DNA from: an uncultured beta proteobacterium
GTDB taxonomy: Bacteria > Pseudomonadota > Gammaproteobacteria > Burkholderiales > SG8-39
NCBI GenBank assembly: GCA_902826155.1
Contig: CADEDU010000056.1
Location: 1 to 46,831 of the forward strand
Direction: 5' to 3'
DNA: 46,831 bases
The notes under the pieces were generated by a model, which was given only the letters and a program-made list of their open reading frames with translations, was not told the DNA's origin and ran no database searches. The position numbers and the translations under genes are program-made. Position 1 is the stretch's first letter. Every line of letters begins with the position of its first letter. Shown here in pieces: positions 9,099-17,402 of the stretch.

Positions 9099-9803
9099 TC
9101 AGCGCCGGATGATGCGTCCGGCAAGTGAGCGGAATCGATCGAGCAGTCCGCCTTGTGTCGGTGCCGGTGCGCTCGCGGTGTCGATCGACGGCGCCTTGCG
9201 TGGCGGCAGATACCGGTTGACCGGCTTGTAGTCCAGATCGGGCAGCATGCCGAAGCCGCCGCGCTCGGCGACGGCCTTCGACACGGCCGAATTGGGATCG
9301 TCGAAGTCGCCAAACATGCGCGCATGCGCCGGGCACGCCAGCACGCACGCCGGCTGCCGCTCCGGTTCGGGCAGGCTCTCGTTGTAGACGCGATCGACGC
9401 ACAGCGTGCACTTCTTCATCGTGCCGGCGTTCTGATCGAGTTCGCGCGCGCCGTACGGGCAGGCCCACGAGCAGTAGTTGCAGCCCATGCACCGATCGGG
9501 GTCGACCAGCACGATGCCATCTTCACGCTTGTACGACGCGCCGGTGGGGCACACCGTCACGCACGCCGCATCTTCGCAATGCATGCACGACATCGGTACG
9601 TTGAGTGTCTTGGTGTCCGGGTAGTGCCCGAGTTCGAAGTGGCGGATGCGGTTGAACCACACGCCGCTCGGCTCGGCGCCGCGCGTGTCGTAATCGGGCA
9701 GCGGGCCGGCGAGCTTGGAGCCGTCGTTCCACTCCTTGCATGCCACGGCGCAAGCGTGGCAACCCACGCAGGTGTCCAGATCAATGGTCAGGCCAAGCTT
9801 CAC
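9099..9803 (-). CDS. soeB: Sulfite-oxidising enzyme iron-sulfur subunit SoeB
   Basis: A 234-residue ferredoxin-like electron-transfer subunit with four cysteine groups: CVGCHACAVAC near residues 12-22, CMHCEDAACVTVC, CMGCNYCSWAC and CTLCVDRV with PACVLAC, enough for four [4Fe-4S] clusters as in DmsB-type subunits. The start is a GTG at 9803 whose last bases form the stop of soeA (GTGA overlap), so the two are translationally coupled; the frame remains open upstream inside soeA but that part is antisense-type shadow. There is no signal peptide, in agreement with the cytoplasmic location of SoeAB. Confidence 0.92.
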   Translation of the reverse strand: MKLGLTIDLDTCVGCHACAVACKEWNDGSKLAGPLPDYDTRGAEPSGVWFNRIRHFELGHYPDTKTLNVPMSCMHCEDAACVTVCPTGASYKREDGIVLVDPDRCMGCNYCSWACPYGARELDQNAGTMKKCTLCVDRVYNESLPEPERQPACVLACPAHARMFGDFDDPNSAVSKAVAERGGFGMLPDLDYKPVNRYLPPRKAPSIDTASAPAPTQGGLLDRFRSLAGRIIRR

Positions 9804-12637
9804 GGTAGCGCCCGGATCGAGGGAAATTGCGGCCAGGTGCCGGTCTCGCCCGGCTGCGCCTTGACGATGCGCACGCGCAGGTCGTACCAGGCAGCCTGCC
9901 CGGTGACCGGATCGGAATTCGAGATGCGCCGATCCTGCCCGTCGCGCGGCAGATGCTCGGAGATCAGATGGTTCAACAGAAAACCGCTGGTGGCCTCGGG
10001 AGCCTGCGGCGTGAGCGCCCAAGCGCCGGACTGCTTGCCAATGGCGTTCCAGGTCCAGACCGTGTTGCGCTCGACGCCTTCCATGGTCTTCAACTGGCAG
10101 CGGATGCGGCCGTTGTGCGATTCCACCCACACCCAGTCGAGATCGGCGAGCCCCATTTCGTGCGCGCGGGCGGCGTTCATGTAGAGGAAGTTCTGGCCGA
10201 TGAGCTGACGCAGCCAGGCGTTCTGCGAGTCCCACGAGTGGTACATCTGCATCGGCCGCTGCGTGATCGCGTGGAAGGGATAGGCGGCGTCGATCGACGC
10301 GTGCTGCGTATCCTTGCCGGTCTCTTCCAGCGGTGCATACCAGATCGGCAGCGGATCGAAGAAGCGGCTCAGGCGCTCGCGATCGATCGGCGCGCTCGGC
10401 TTGGGGCCGGCGTAGTGCCCCAGCCCGGCCAGCCGGAATTTCTGCAGCGGCTCGGAGTACAACTGCAGCACGATCGGCTCCACCTTCGGCGTGAAACCGA
10501 ACTCAACGGCACGCGTCAGATAGTCGCGATTGGCGAAGCGGTAGTACTTTTCGCGATCGGTCCAGTGGTACGCGAAGAACGCCTCGTTCTCGATGTAGCG
10601 TTCCCACTGCTGCGGATTGGGTTCGCCGCGCACCGGCTTGTCGCCGTTCTTGCCGCGCCATCCGGCCAGGAAGCCGATGCCCGGCGCGCGTTCGTAGCCG
10701 GTGATGAACGTTTTGTAGTCGGCGTACTTGCGCGAGCCGTCGGGCTGCGTGAACACCGGGAATTTCAGTCGCGACCCCAACTCGACCAGCACGTCCTGCC
10801 AAGGACGCACGTCGCGATCGGGTTTGATGATCGGATGACGGATCGCGTCGGCGATCGCGTCGGGCTCGGAGATCGGCCGATCGAGCAGCGAGATCGCGTC
10901 GAAGCGCTCGAGATAGGTGGTGTCGGGCAGCACCAGATCGGCGAAATTGACGGTCTCGGAGTGGAACGCATCGACCACCACCAGGAACGGCAGCTTGTAT
11001 TCGCCGCGCTCGTTCTTGGCGCGCAGCATGTCCTGGATCTGCGACGTGTTCATGGTCGAGTTCCAGGCCATGTTCGCCATGAACAGCAGCAGCGTGTCGA
11101 TCGGATACGGGTTTGCGTTCACCGCGTTGGTGATCACCATGTGCATCGCACCGTGCGCAGCGAGCGGCGACTCCCACGAGTACGCATGGTCGATGCGCAA
11201 CGGGCGCCCTTGCTGGTCGATGCACAGGTCTTCGGGTCGCGTCGGAAAGCCCAGCGGCGGTTTGGCAAGCGGCGTGTTGGCCGCGTCGATCGTCGCGAGA
11301 TCGTTCTCGGGCAACTGTGCCGGCGGAATCGGCCTGGGGAAGGGCGCGCGCGCGCGAAAATTGCCCGGCCCTTCGAGCGCGCCGAGCAGCATCTGGATCA
11401 GGTGCAACGCGCGGCAGGTGTGAAAGCCATTGGTGTGCGCCGAGACACCGCGCATCGCGTACATCGCCACCGGACGTCCGATGACTTTGTCGTGCGTGCG
11501 GCCGTACACGTCGGTCCACTGGATCGGCAGCTCGATGGTTTCCTTGAACGCCACGTGCGCCATCTCGAGCGCGAGCTTCTCGATGGTTGCCGCCGCCACG
11601 CCGCAGCGCTCGGCAACGGCTTCAGGTGAATAGCGCGGGTCGAGATAGCGCTCGGCCAGCAGCGTCATCACCGTCTTGGCCTTGCGACCGTCGGCCAGCG
11701 TGAACTCGCCGATCACCGTCGGGGCGATCTCCGGCTCGATGCCGTTGCGCAGCGACTGCGAGGTCTGATCCCACACCTGCGGATTGCCGGCGGCGTCGCG
11801 TGCGAACAGGCCATCGTCGGCGGTGCCCGGTGCCTGGATCACCAGCCAGGGCGCATTGGTGTAGCGGACCAGGAATTCCCAGTCGACCAGATCGCGCGAG
11901 AGCAGGACGTGCAGCACCGCGAAGGCGAGCAGGCCGTCGGTGCCCGGGCGGATCGGGATCCACTGATCAGCGATTGCCGAATAGCCGGTGCGCACCGGAT
12001 TGATCGACACGAACTTCGCGCCGCGACGCTTGAGTTTGTCGAGCCCGATCTTGATCGGATTGGAGGCGTGATCCTCGGCTACGCCCCACAGCACGAAGTA
12101 TTTCGCGAGATCCCAGTCGGGCGCACCGAACTCCCAGAACGAGTAGCCGATGGAATACAGCCCGGCCGCTGCGATGTTCACCGAACAGAAGCCGCCATGC
12201 GCGGCCCAGTTGGGCGTGCCGAACTGCTGTGCCCAGAGGCCGGTGAGGGCCTGCATCTGGTCGCGTCCGGTGAAGAAGGCGAGCTGCTTCGGATCGGTGC
12301 TGCGGATGCGTTGCAGCCGCTCGGTCAGCAGATCGAGCGCGCGGTCCCACGAGATCGGCTCGAACTGGCCCTCGCCGCGTTCGGTGCCGGGCTTGCGCAG
12401 CAACGGCTGGCGCAGTTTCGCCGGCGAGTACTGCTTCTGGATGCCTGCCGATCCCTTTGCGCACAACACACCCTGATTCACCGGATGGTTGCGGTTGCCT
12501 TGAATGAAGCGGACCCTGTCGCCCTCCAGGGTGACCTTGATGCCGCAGCGGCATGCGCACATGTAGCACGTGGTGTACTGCACGTGCTGCTGCTGCGGAT
12601 CATCGATCGTGAGCGGGCGATCCTCGCGTGGGATCAT
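9800..12637 (-). CDS. soeA: Sulfite-oxidising enzyme molybdopterin subunit SoeA
   Basis: A 945-residue molybdopterin-guanine-dinucleotide oxidoreductase of the DMSO reductase family. The N-terminal [4Fe-4S] site is C24-x2-C27-x3-C31 with C59 in LCAKG. It has no twin-arginine signal, which distinguishes cytoplasmic SoeA from periplasmic relatives such as polysulfide or tetrathionate reductases. Length is close to known SoeA proteins (about 960). ATG at 12637 is preferred because it begins just before the conserved region; 17 more codons are open upstream and no strong ribosome site marks either start. With SoeB and SoeC it would oxidise cytoplasmic sulfite, the product of sHdr, to sulfate. Confusion with other DMSO-family enzymes is possible but context argues strongly for Soe. 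Confidence 0.88.
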   Translation of the reverse strand: MIPREDRPLTIDDPQQQHVQYTTCYMCACRCGIKVTLEGDRVRFIQGNRNHPVNQGVLCAKGSAGIQKQYSPAKLRQPLLRKPGTERGEGQFEPISWDRALDLLTERLQRIRSTDPKQLAFFTGRDQMQALTGLWAQQFGTPNWAAHGGFCSVNIAAAGLYSIGYSFWEFGAPDWDLAKYFVLWGVAEDHASNPIKIGLDKLKRRGAKFVSINPVRTGYSAIADQWIPIRPGTDGLLAFAVLHVLLSRDLVDWEFLVRYTNAPWLVIQAPGTADDGLFARDAAGNPQVWDQTSQSLRNGIEPEIAPTVIGEFTLADGRKAKTVMTLLAERYLDPRYSPEAVAERCGVAAATIEKLALEMAHVAFKETIELPIQWTDVYGRTHDKVIGRPVAMYAMRGVSAHTNGFHTCRALHLIQMLLGALEGPGNFRARAPFPRPIPPAQLPENDLATIDAANTPLAKPPLGFPTRPEDLCIDQQGRPLRIDHAYSWESPLAAHGAMHMVITNAVNANPYPIDTLLLFMANMAWNSTMNTSQIQDMLRAKNERGEYKLPFLVVVDAFHSETVNFADLVLPDTTYLERFDAISLLDRPISEPDAIADAIRHPIIKPDRDVRPWQDVLVELGSRLKFPVFTQPDGSRKYADYKTFITGYERAPGIGFLAGWRGKNGDKPVRGEPNPQQWERYIENEAFFAYHWTDREKYYRFANRDYLTRAVEFGFTPKVEPIVLQLYSEPLQKFRLAGLGHYAGPKPSAPIDRERLSRFFDPLPIWYAPLEETGKDTQHASIDAAYPFHAITQRPMQMYHSWDSQNAWLRQLIGQNFLYMNAARAHEMGLADLDWVWVESHNGRIRCQLKTMEGVERNTVWTWNAIGKQSGAWALTPQAPEATSGFLLNHLISEHLPRDGQDRRISNSDPVTGQAAWYDLRVRIVKAQPGETGTWPQFPSIRALP

Positions 12638-12764
12638 TCTTGTGGTCGTTGTTTCGTGTCGATTGCGCGCGAGCATACCGGGCCGCATCCGGCCGCGCGA
12701 CTGTGTTCGTCTCGGCGTCCGGCAGGCACGCTGCCAGCTCGTTGCGCGCTGGTCCGTGCCCGGA

Positions 12765-12992
12765 TCAGCGCTTGCGCATGAAGAAGGTGAACTCTTTCGA
12801 AGCCTCGCTGTGCGAGACGAGCTCGTTGCCGGTCTGCTTGGCGAACGCTTGAAAGTCTTTCACCGAGCCCGGGTCCGTGGCGACGATGCGCAGCACCTGG
12901 CCGGTCTGCAGCTCGTTGAGCGCTTTCTTGGCGCGCAGAATCGGCAGCGGGCAATTCAGGCCGCGCGCATCGAGATCCTTGTCGAACTCCAT
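12765..12992 (-). CDS. tusA: TusA-family sulfur carrier protein
   Basis: A 75-residue TusA/SirA-fold protein with the single cysteine in the family motif (C14-P-L-P) after DARGLN. It carries sulfur as a persulfide in the cytoplasm. The ATG at 12992 has AAGGAG nine bases upstream. It is transcribed toward soeABC (127 bases apart) and divergently from the thioredoxin gene. In sHdr organisms TusA passes sulfur between DsrE proteins and the sHdr complex, and the neighbours here fit that role. A role in tRNA thiolation alone is less likely given this location. Confidence 0.93.
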   Translation of the reverse strand: MEFDKDLDARGLNCPLPILRAKKALNELQTGQVLRIVATDPGSVKDFQAFAKQTGNELVSHSEASKEFTFFMRKR

Positions 12993-13192
12993 GGGTGAAC
13001 TCCTTCGGTTGGATGCGTCAATGACGCACGGAACTAGACATCAGTCGCCTGAATTGGAGACGGCTCAGCAAGTGAGTGGTGCAATGATGCGCGCGCGCGT
13101 CACGCTCGTATAGTATCGGGCCACGGTTCGTTCGCTTGCGCGTTCGCCTTACGCCTGCGCGTTCGCATCCCCCGATTCGAGTGGAGACCGCC

Positions 13193-14212
13193 ATGCGTCA
13201 TCGAGGCCTGCTCTGGGTGCCCTGGGTGCTCTGGTTCGTCGCGGCGCTGATGCCTCAGGCCGCGCTCTCGCAAGTCGCTAGTCCGCACGCGATCGACATT
13301 CCGCGCTGGTTCGTCGAGACGTTTCTCGACATCCGCGACGACGTGCGGGAAGCAGCCGGGCAGGGCAAGCGGCTGATGGTGTATTTCGGTCAGGACGGCT
13401 GCCCCTACTGCACGGCGTTGATGAAAACCAACTTCAGCCAGCCGCGCATCGTCGAGAAGACGCGCCGGCACTTCCTGCCGGTGGCCTTCAACATGTGGGG
13501 CGACCGCGAAGTGGCGTGGATCGACGGCAAGACGATGACCGAGAAGGAGCTGGCACGTCATCTCAAGGTGCAGTTCACGCCCATGGTGCTGTTCTTCGAC
13601 GAATCGGCGAAGGTAGTCGCGCGGCTCAATGGCTACTACTCGCCGGCCCGGTTCGAAGCGGTGCTCGACTACGTGGCCGGGCGGCTCGAGAACAAGCTCA
13701 CGCTCAGCGAACACTTGCAACGCAACGTGCGCGACGAAGCCAGCGCGTCGCTGCATGAGCAGCCTTTTTTCCTCAAGCCGCCGCATGATTTGCGCGCGCG
13801 TGCCGGTGCGAAACCGCTTGCGGTGCTGTTCGAGACACCGTACTGCGCCGCGTGCGATGAACTGCATCGCGTCGGATTCGTCAACGCCGGTGTGCAGGCG
13901 CTGCTCAAGCGATTCGACGTCGTCCGGCTCTCGCTGGCTGACAGCGCGCCGCTGATCGCGCCGGGCGGTGAGCGGACCACCGGCGCACAGTGGGCGCGAA
14001 CGCTCGACGTTACCTACACGCCGAGCATTGTTTTCTTCCAGGGCGGCCGCGAAGTGTTTCGCGTCGACGGCTACATGCGCCAGTTCCACTTGAACGGGTC
14101 GCTCGAATACGTCGCCAGCGGTGCCTATCGAACCGAGCCCTCGTTCCAGCGCTTCCTGCAGGCCCACGCCGAACGGCTCCGCGACAAGGGCGTGCGGGTC
14201 GAGCTTTGGTGA
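13193..14212 (+). CDS. Periplasmic tandem thioredoxin-fold protein
   Basis: A 339-residue protein with a signal peptide (residues 1 to about 26, MRHRGLLWVPWVLWFVAALM then QAALSQ) and two thioredoxin-like domains. The first has C70-P-Y-C73 (GQDGCPYC) with the cis-Pro in VQFTPMVLFF; the second has C218-A-A-C221 (TPYCAAC) with VTYTPSIVFF. The first half resembles SoxW-type thioredoxins, which keep Sox proteins reduced. ATG at 13193 is preferred over an open extension upstream because GGAGA precedes it and the signal peptide follows. It stands alone between divergent tusA and the downstream dsrE3 operon. A thiol-disulfide role for the Sox/sulfur pathway is an inference. Confidence 0.8.
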   Translation: MRHRGLLWVPWVLWFVAALMPQAALSQVASPHAIDIPRWFVETFLDIRDDVREAAGQGKRLMVYFGQDGCPYCTALMKTNFSQPRIVEKTRRHFLPVAFNMWGDREVAWIDGKTMTEKELARHLKVQFTPMVLFFDESAKVVARLNGYYSPARFEAVLDYVAGRLENKLTLSEHLQRNVRDEASASLHEQPFFLKPPHDLRARAGAKPLAVLFETPYCAACDELHRVGFVNAGVQALLKRFDVVRLSLADSAPLIAPGGERTTGAQWARTLDVTYTPSIVFFQGGREVFRVDGYMRQFHLNGSLEYVASGAYRTEPSFQRFLQAHAERLRDKGVRVELW

Positions 14213-14306
14213 GCGATGTATCGCTGGGGGAGGGCGCATGGGCGGTGCTGCGAGACGCTCTGGTGGAACGGTTACCCGCGAGGTACGCGTGCTGCTGCGC
14301 TGCGGC

Positions 14307-14336
14307 TTGCATCCGTATTGTAGGAAATTCTAATAT
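14307..14336 (+). promoter_or_regulatory. Possible sigma-70 promoter of the dsrE3A-yeeE-lip operon
   Basis: TTGCAT at 14307-14312 and TAATAT at 14331-14336 are spaced by 18 bases in an otherwise GC-rich gap. The -10 lies inside the CTAATATAC operator-like element, so a bound repressor would block polymerase. The -35 match is only fair. Confidence 0.45.
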
Positions 14337-14344
14337 ACGAAATT
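14324..14344. promoter_or_regulatory. Putative ArsR-type (SqrR/BigR-like) operator, copy 1
   Basis: An AT-rich imperfect palindrome with arms ATTC (14327-14330) and GAAAT (14339-14343) around TAATATAC. Its left half and core (AATTCTAATATAC) match copy 2 at 22644-22656 with one difference. It lies about 70-90 bases before the start of the first dsrE3 gene. The persulfide-sensor gene at 29973 is the likely source of the binding protein. Confidence 0.6.
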
Positions 14345-14413
14345 ATTCGCGCTGATGCACCCTCGCTGAAGATCGCGTTCCCCGCGCACGGCAAAGCTCC
14401 AAGGAGGCGGCCG

Positions 14414-15031
14414 ATGGACATGAAACCGAACGACGTGCTGATCGACGAACTGATCAAGCAACGGCTCGACGAGATCCTGCCCGCGAAAATCGAAGAGAAG
14501 CTCGCCGAACTGCGCGAGAAGAAGGGCACGTCGATGACCATCATCGCGACCAAGGGCACGCTCGATTGGGCGTATCCGCCGTTCATCCTCGCCTCGACAG
14601 CCGCCGCGCTCGGCTGGAACGTGTCGGTGTTCTTCACGTTCTACGGGCTGCAACTGCTGCGCAAGGACATCAGCCATCTCCACATCAGCCCACTCGGCAA
14701 TCCGGGCATGCCGATGAAGATGCCGTTCGGGCCGGAGTGGTTCCAGAAGCTCAACTGGAACATCCCGAATGCGGTGCAGTCGATCGTGCCAGGCTTCGAG
14801 GCGATGGCGACCTCGCTCATGAAGCAGACGATCCGCAACAAGGGCGTGGCCGATATCGGCGAGCTGCGCAGCCTCGCGATCGAGGCGGGCGTCGAGCTGA
14901 TCGGCTGTCAGATGACGGTGGATCTGTTCGGCTTCACGCCCGAGGACTTCATTCCCGAGGTCAAGGAGTACGTCGGTGCGGCCAGCTTCCTGCCGATGGC
15001 GCGCGACGCCGACGTGAGCCTGTTCATCTAG
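14414..15031 (+). CDS. dsrE3A: DsrE3-family sulfurtransferase, DsrE3A-like
   Basis: A 205-residue cytoplasmic DsrE/DsrF/DrsH-like protein. The only cysteine is C165 in ELIGCQMTVDLFGF, the position of the persulfide-carrying cysteine in DsrE3A/DsrE2-type proteins. The core ATKGTLDWAYPPFILASTAA is typical of this group, and the first 40 residues form a charged helical extension (KIEEKLAELREKK). A strong ribosome site (AAGGAGG) precedes the ATG. DsrE3A is usually linked to TusA in sulfur oxidisers and hands sulfur to it. It is the first gene after the operator at 14324, and the next gene follows in the same frame after its TAG stop. Confidence 0.85.
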   Translation: MDMKPNDVLIDELIKQRLDEILPAKIEEKLAELREKKGTSMTIIATKGTLDWAYPPFILASTAAALGWNVSVFFTFYGLQLLRKDISHLHISPLGNPGMPMKMPFGPEWFQKLNWNIPNAVQSIVPGFEAMATSLMKQTIRNKGVADIGELRSLAIEAGVELIGCQMTVDLFGFTPEDFIPEVKEYVGAASFLPMARDADVSLFI

Positions 15032-15061
15032 GCCACGGTCACGAACGACGCCGACCAGCGC

Positions 15062-16294
15062 ATGCACCTGCCCGCTGTCTTCGTCGGCCACGAACTGTAT
15101 CGACGCGCCGCCTACGGCAGCCATCACCCGCTGGCGATCCCACGCGTCGCGGCGGTGATGGACTTGTGCGATGCGCTGGGCTGGCTCAACGCCGAGGCGT
15201 ACGCGCTCGGCTCGCCGGGTGCCGAGGCGTTCGAGGTGAGTCCGCAAGCCACCGAGGCGCAGCTCGCCCAGTTCCACACGCCGGTGTACATCGCGGCGCT
15301 GCGTGCAGCCGACAGCACCGGAAAGATCGACATCGCGATGCGTGAACGGTTCGCGATCGGGACGATGGAGAACCCGCTGTTCCCGGGCCTGTACGAACGC
15401 GCGGCCACCAGCGTAGGCGGGTCGATCCGGGCCGCCGAGCTCGCATTGCAGGGGCGCATCGCCTATCACCCCTCGGGCGGCACGCATCACGGCCGCCCCG
15501 ATCGCGCCAGCGGCTTCTGCTACTTCAACGATCCGGTGTTCGCGATCCTGCGGCTGTTGCAGGACGGTCTGGACGCAGTGCTCTACGTCGATCTCGATGC
15601 GCATCATGGCGACGGCGTGCAGAACGCCTTCGCGGCCGATCCGCGCGTGTTCACCATCTCGATCCACGAACAGGGGCGCTGGCCGTACTCCGGTGCGCTC
15701 GACGACGTTGGGCAGGGCCGCGCCTGCAATTTGCCGGTCCCGCGCGGTTTTCACGACGCCGAGCTCGACTGCGTGATCGATCGGGTGGTCATGCCGCTTG
15801 CTGCTCGCGTCGCGCCGCAAGCCGTGGTGCTCACCTGCGGCGCCGATGCGCTCGCGGGCGATCCGCTGGCGTCGATGCAACTGTCCAACGTGGCGTTGTG
15901 GCGAACGATCGAGCGGCTGGTCGCATTGGCGCCGGCGGCGGTCGTCGTGGGCGGCGGCGGCTACAACCCCTGGACGGTCACGCGCTATTGGAGCGGCATC
16001 TGGGCCAAGCTGTCGCATCGATCGCTGCCGACGGTGCTGCCCGAGCGTGCGCAAGCGGTGCTGCGCGCGTTGCAATGCGATCTGGTGGACGACGAAGACA
16101 TCAACCCCGCGTGGCTGACGACGATCGCCGACGAGCCGCGGATCGCGCCGGTGCGCGCGGAGATCGAGCGCCTGTGCGACCGTGCGTGCGCGCTGGCGGA
16201 TCCACGCCTGTGGCGAGCGCAAGGGTCGGCTGTGCCTGAATCGCAACGCGCCGCCATGGCAGCGACCGCACCTGCAGCGGCGGCAGGCGCGTAA
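15062..16294 (+). CDS. Histone deacetylase-family (HDAC/AcuC-like) deacetylase
   Basis: A 410-residue zinc deacetylase of the arginase/HDAC fold. The catalytic His pair is H142-H143 (SGGTHHG), zinc ligands are D179 and H181 (DLDAHHGDG) and D262 (GADALAGDP), and the transition-state Tyr is in GGGGYNPW, so it should be active. Bacterial members remove acetyl groups from lysines, polyamines or small molecules. It lies in the same frame as the upstream dsrE3A gene, separated by that gene's TAG and 30 bases, and no ribosome site is visible before the ATG at 15062; it may be translated by coupling. Its position between dsrE3A and yeeE suggests a link with sulfur oxidation, perhaps deacetylation of a pathway protein, but no substrate can be named. 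Confidence 0.85.
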   Translation: MHLPAVFVGHELYRRAAYGSHHPLAIPRVAAVMDLCDALGWLNAEAYALGSPGAEAFEVSPQATEAQLAQFHTPVYIAALRAADSTGKIDIAMRERFAIGTMENPLFPGLYERAATSVGGSIRAAELALQGRIAYHPSGGTHHGRPDRASGFCYFNDPVFAILRLLQDGLDAVLYVDLDAHHGDGVQNAFAADPRVFTISIHEQGRWPYSGALDDVGQGRACNLPVPRGFHDAELDCVIDRVVMPLAARVAPQAVVLTCGADALAGDPLASMQLSNVALWRTIERLVALAPAAVVVGGGGYNPWTVTRYWSGIWAKLSHRSLPTVLPERAQAVLRALQCDLVDDEDINPAWLTTIADEPRIAPVRAEIERLCDRACALADPRLWRAQGSAVPESQRAAMAATAPAAAAGA

Positions 16295-16326
16295 CGCACA
16301 ACAACACCCGGAAAAGGAGAACGCGC

Positions 16327-17382
16327 GTGGAGATGCTGTCGGCCAAGGCGATCGTCGCCATCGGCGGGGCGGTCGTGGGTTTGATCTTCGGCTTCATCGT
16401 CGAGCGCACCAATTTCTGCACCATGGGTGCGATTTCCGATGCCACGGCCTTCGGTGATTTCAAGCGCGTGCGTGCCTGGGTGCTTGCTGTTGCCGTTGCC
16501 GTCGCCGGCACGCAGGTGATGCAGCTAGCCGGGCTCGTCGATCTGCAGAAATCGATCTACCTGGGCACCAGCATCGGCTGGCTCGGCGGCATCATCGGCG
16601 GCTTGTTGTTCGGTTTCGGCATGACGCTCGCCGGTGGCTGCGCCAGCCGTAATCTGGTGCGATTCGGCGCGGGCGATCTGCGCGCGCTGGTCGTACTGAT
16701 CGTGCTCGGCATCTTCGCGTACATGACGTTGCGCGGATTGACCGCACCGCCGCGAGTGGCGCTGGAGAACATCACCAATCTGAGCGTTGCCTCGCAGGGC
16801 ATTCCAGAGCTGCTCGCCAAGGGAGCAGGCAGCTCGGTCGCAGGCGCACGCGGCGTGATCACTGTGATCGTGGTGCTCGCGATGCTGTGGTACTGCTTCA
16901 AGGACGCCGAGTTTCGCGGCTCGGCGATGCACATTTTCTCCGGCGTCGGCGTGGGTGCGGCGATCATCGCCGGCTGGTATGTCACCGGGGTACTCGGGGC
17001 CGACGAGTTCGAGCCGACGCGGCCGGCCTCGCTCACCTACACCGCGCCGGTGGGCAATGCGCTGGTGTACCTGATGACCTTCACCGGCTCCACGATCGAT
17101 TTCGGCATTGCCAGCGTGGGCGGCGCGATCGTCGGCGCGTACGTCTCGGCGCTGCTGCGCAAGAGCTTCTCGGTGCTGTCGTTCGCCGATCGCGGCGATC
17201 TGGTGCGCAGCCTCACCGGCGCCGCGATGATGGGCGTGGGCGGCGTGATGGCGCTGGGCTGCACGATCGGCCAGGGGCTGACCGGCATCTCCACGCTCTC
17301 GCTCGGCTCGCTGATCAGCCTCGTTGCGCTCGTGGTTGGCGGGGTCGCGGGGATCAAGTACATAGAGAGTCGGCTGGCATAG
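16327..17382 (+). CDS. YeeE/YedE-family sulfur transporter (SoxT/TsuA-like)
   Basis: A 351-residue inner-membrane protein with about nine or ten helices, of the YeeE/YedE family whose members import thiosulfate or other sulfane-sulfur compounds. The three conserved cysteine sites known from TsuA-type transporters are present: C31 in TNFCTMGA, LAGGCASRN, and MALGCTIGQG. AAGGAG lies before the start (16327; a second Met is two codons in). It sits between the HDAC gene and lipS1 in the sulfur island, so it most likely moves Sox-derived sulfur to the cytoplasmic sHdr pathway, as proposed for SoxT. Confidence 0.87.
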   Translation: MEMLSAKAIVAIGGAVVGLIFGFIVERTNFCTMGAISDATAFGDFKRVRAWVLAVAVAVAGTQVMQLAGLVDLQKSIYLGTSIGWLGGIIGGLLFGFGMTLAGGCASRNLVRFGAGDLRALVVLIVLGIFAYMTLRGLTAPPRVALENITNLSVASQGIPELLAKGAGSSVAGARGVITVIVVLAMLWYCFKDAEFRGSAMHIFSGVGVGAAIIAGWYVTGVLGADEFEPTRPASLTYTAPVGNALVYLMTFTGSTIDFGIASVGGAIVGAYVSALLRKSFSVLSFADRGDLVRSLTGAAMMGVGGVMALGCTIGQGLTGISTLSLGSLISLVALVVGGVAGIKYIESRLA

Positions 17383-17402
17383 CAGCGACGCGAGAACACG
17401 AC

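Noticed and set aside
9827..11629. A 600-codon frame antisense to soeA
   Set aside because: No domain is recognisable and the composition is that of a shadow frame; SoeA on the other strand has all motifs.
9800..12637. Polysulfide, thiosulfate or tetrathionate reductase molybdosubunit
   Set aside because: The protein lacks a twin-arginine signal, the operon has the SoeABC order, and the neighbours are oxidative sulfur genes.
14330..16246. A 638-codon minus-strand frame over dsrE3A and the HDAC gene
   Set aside because: Composition is Arg/His-rich without motif, and both sense genes have intact active sites.
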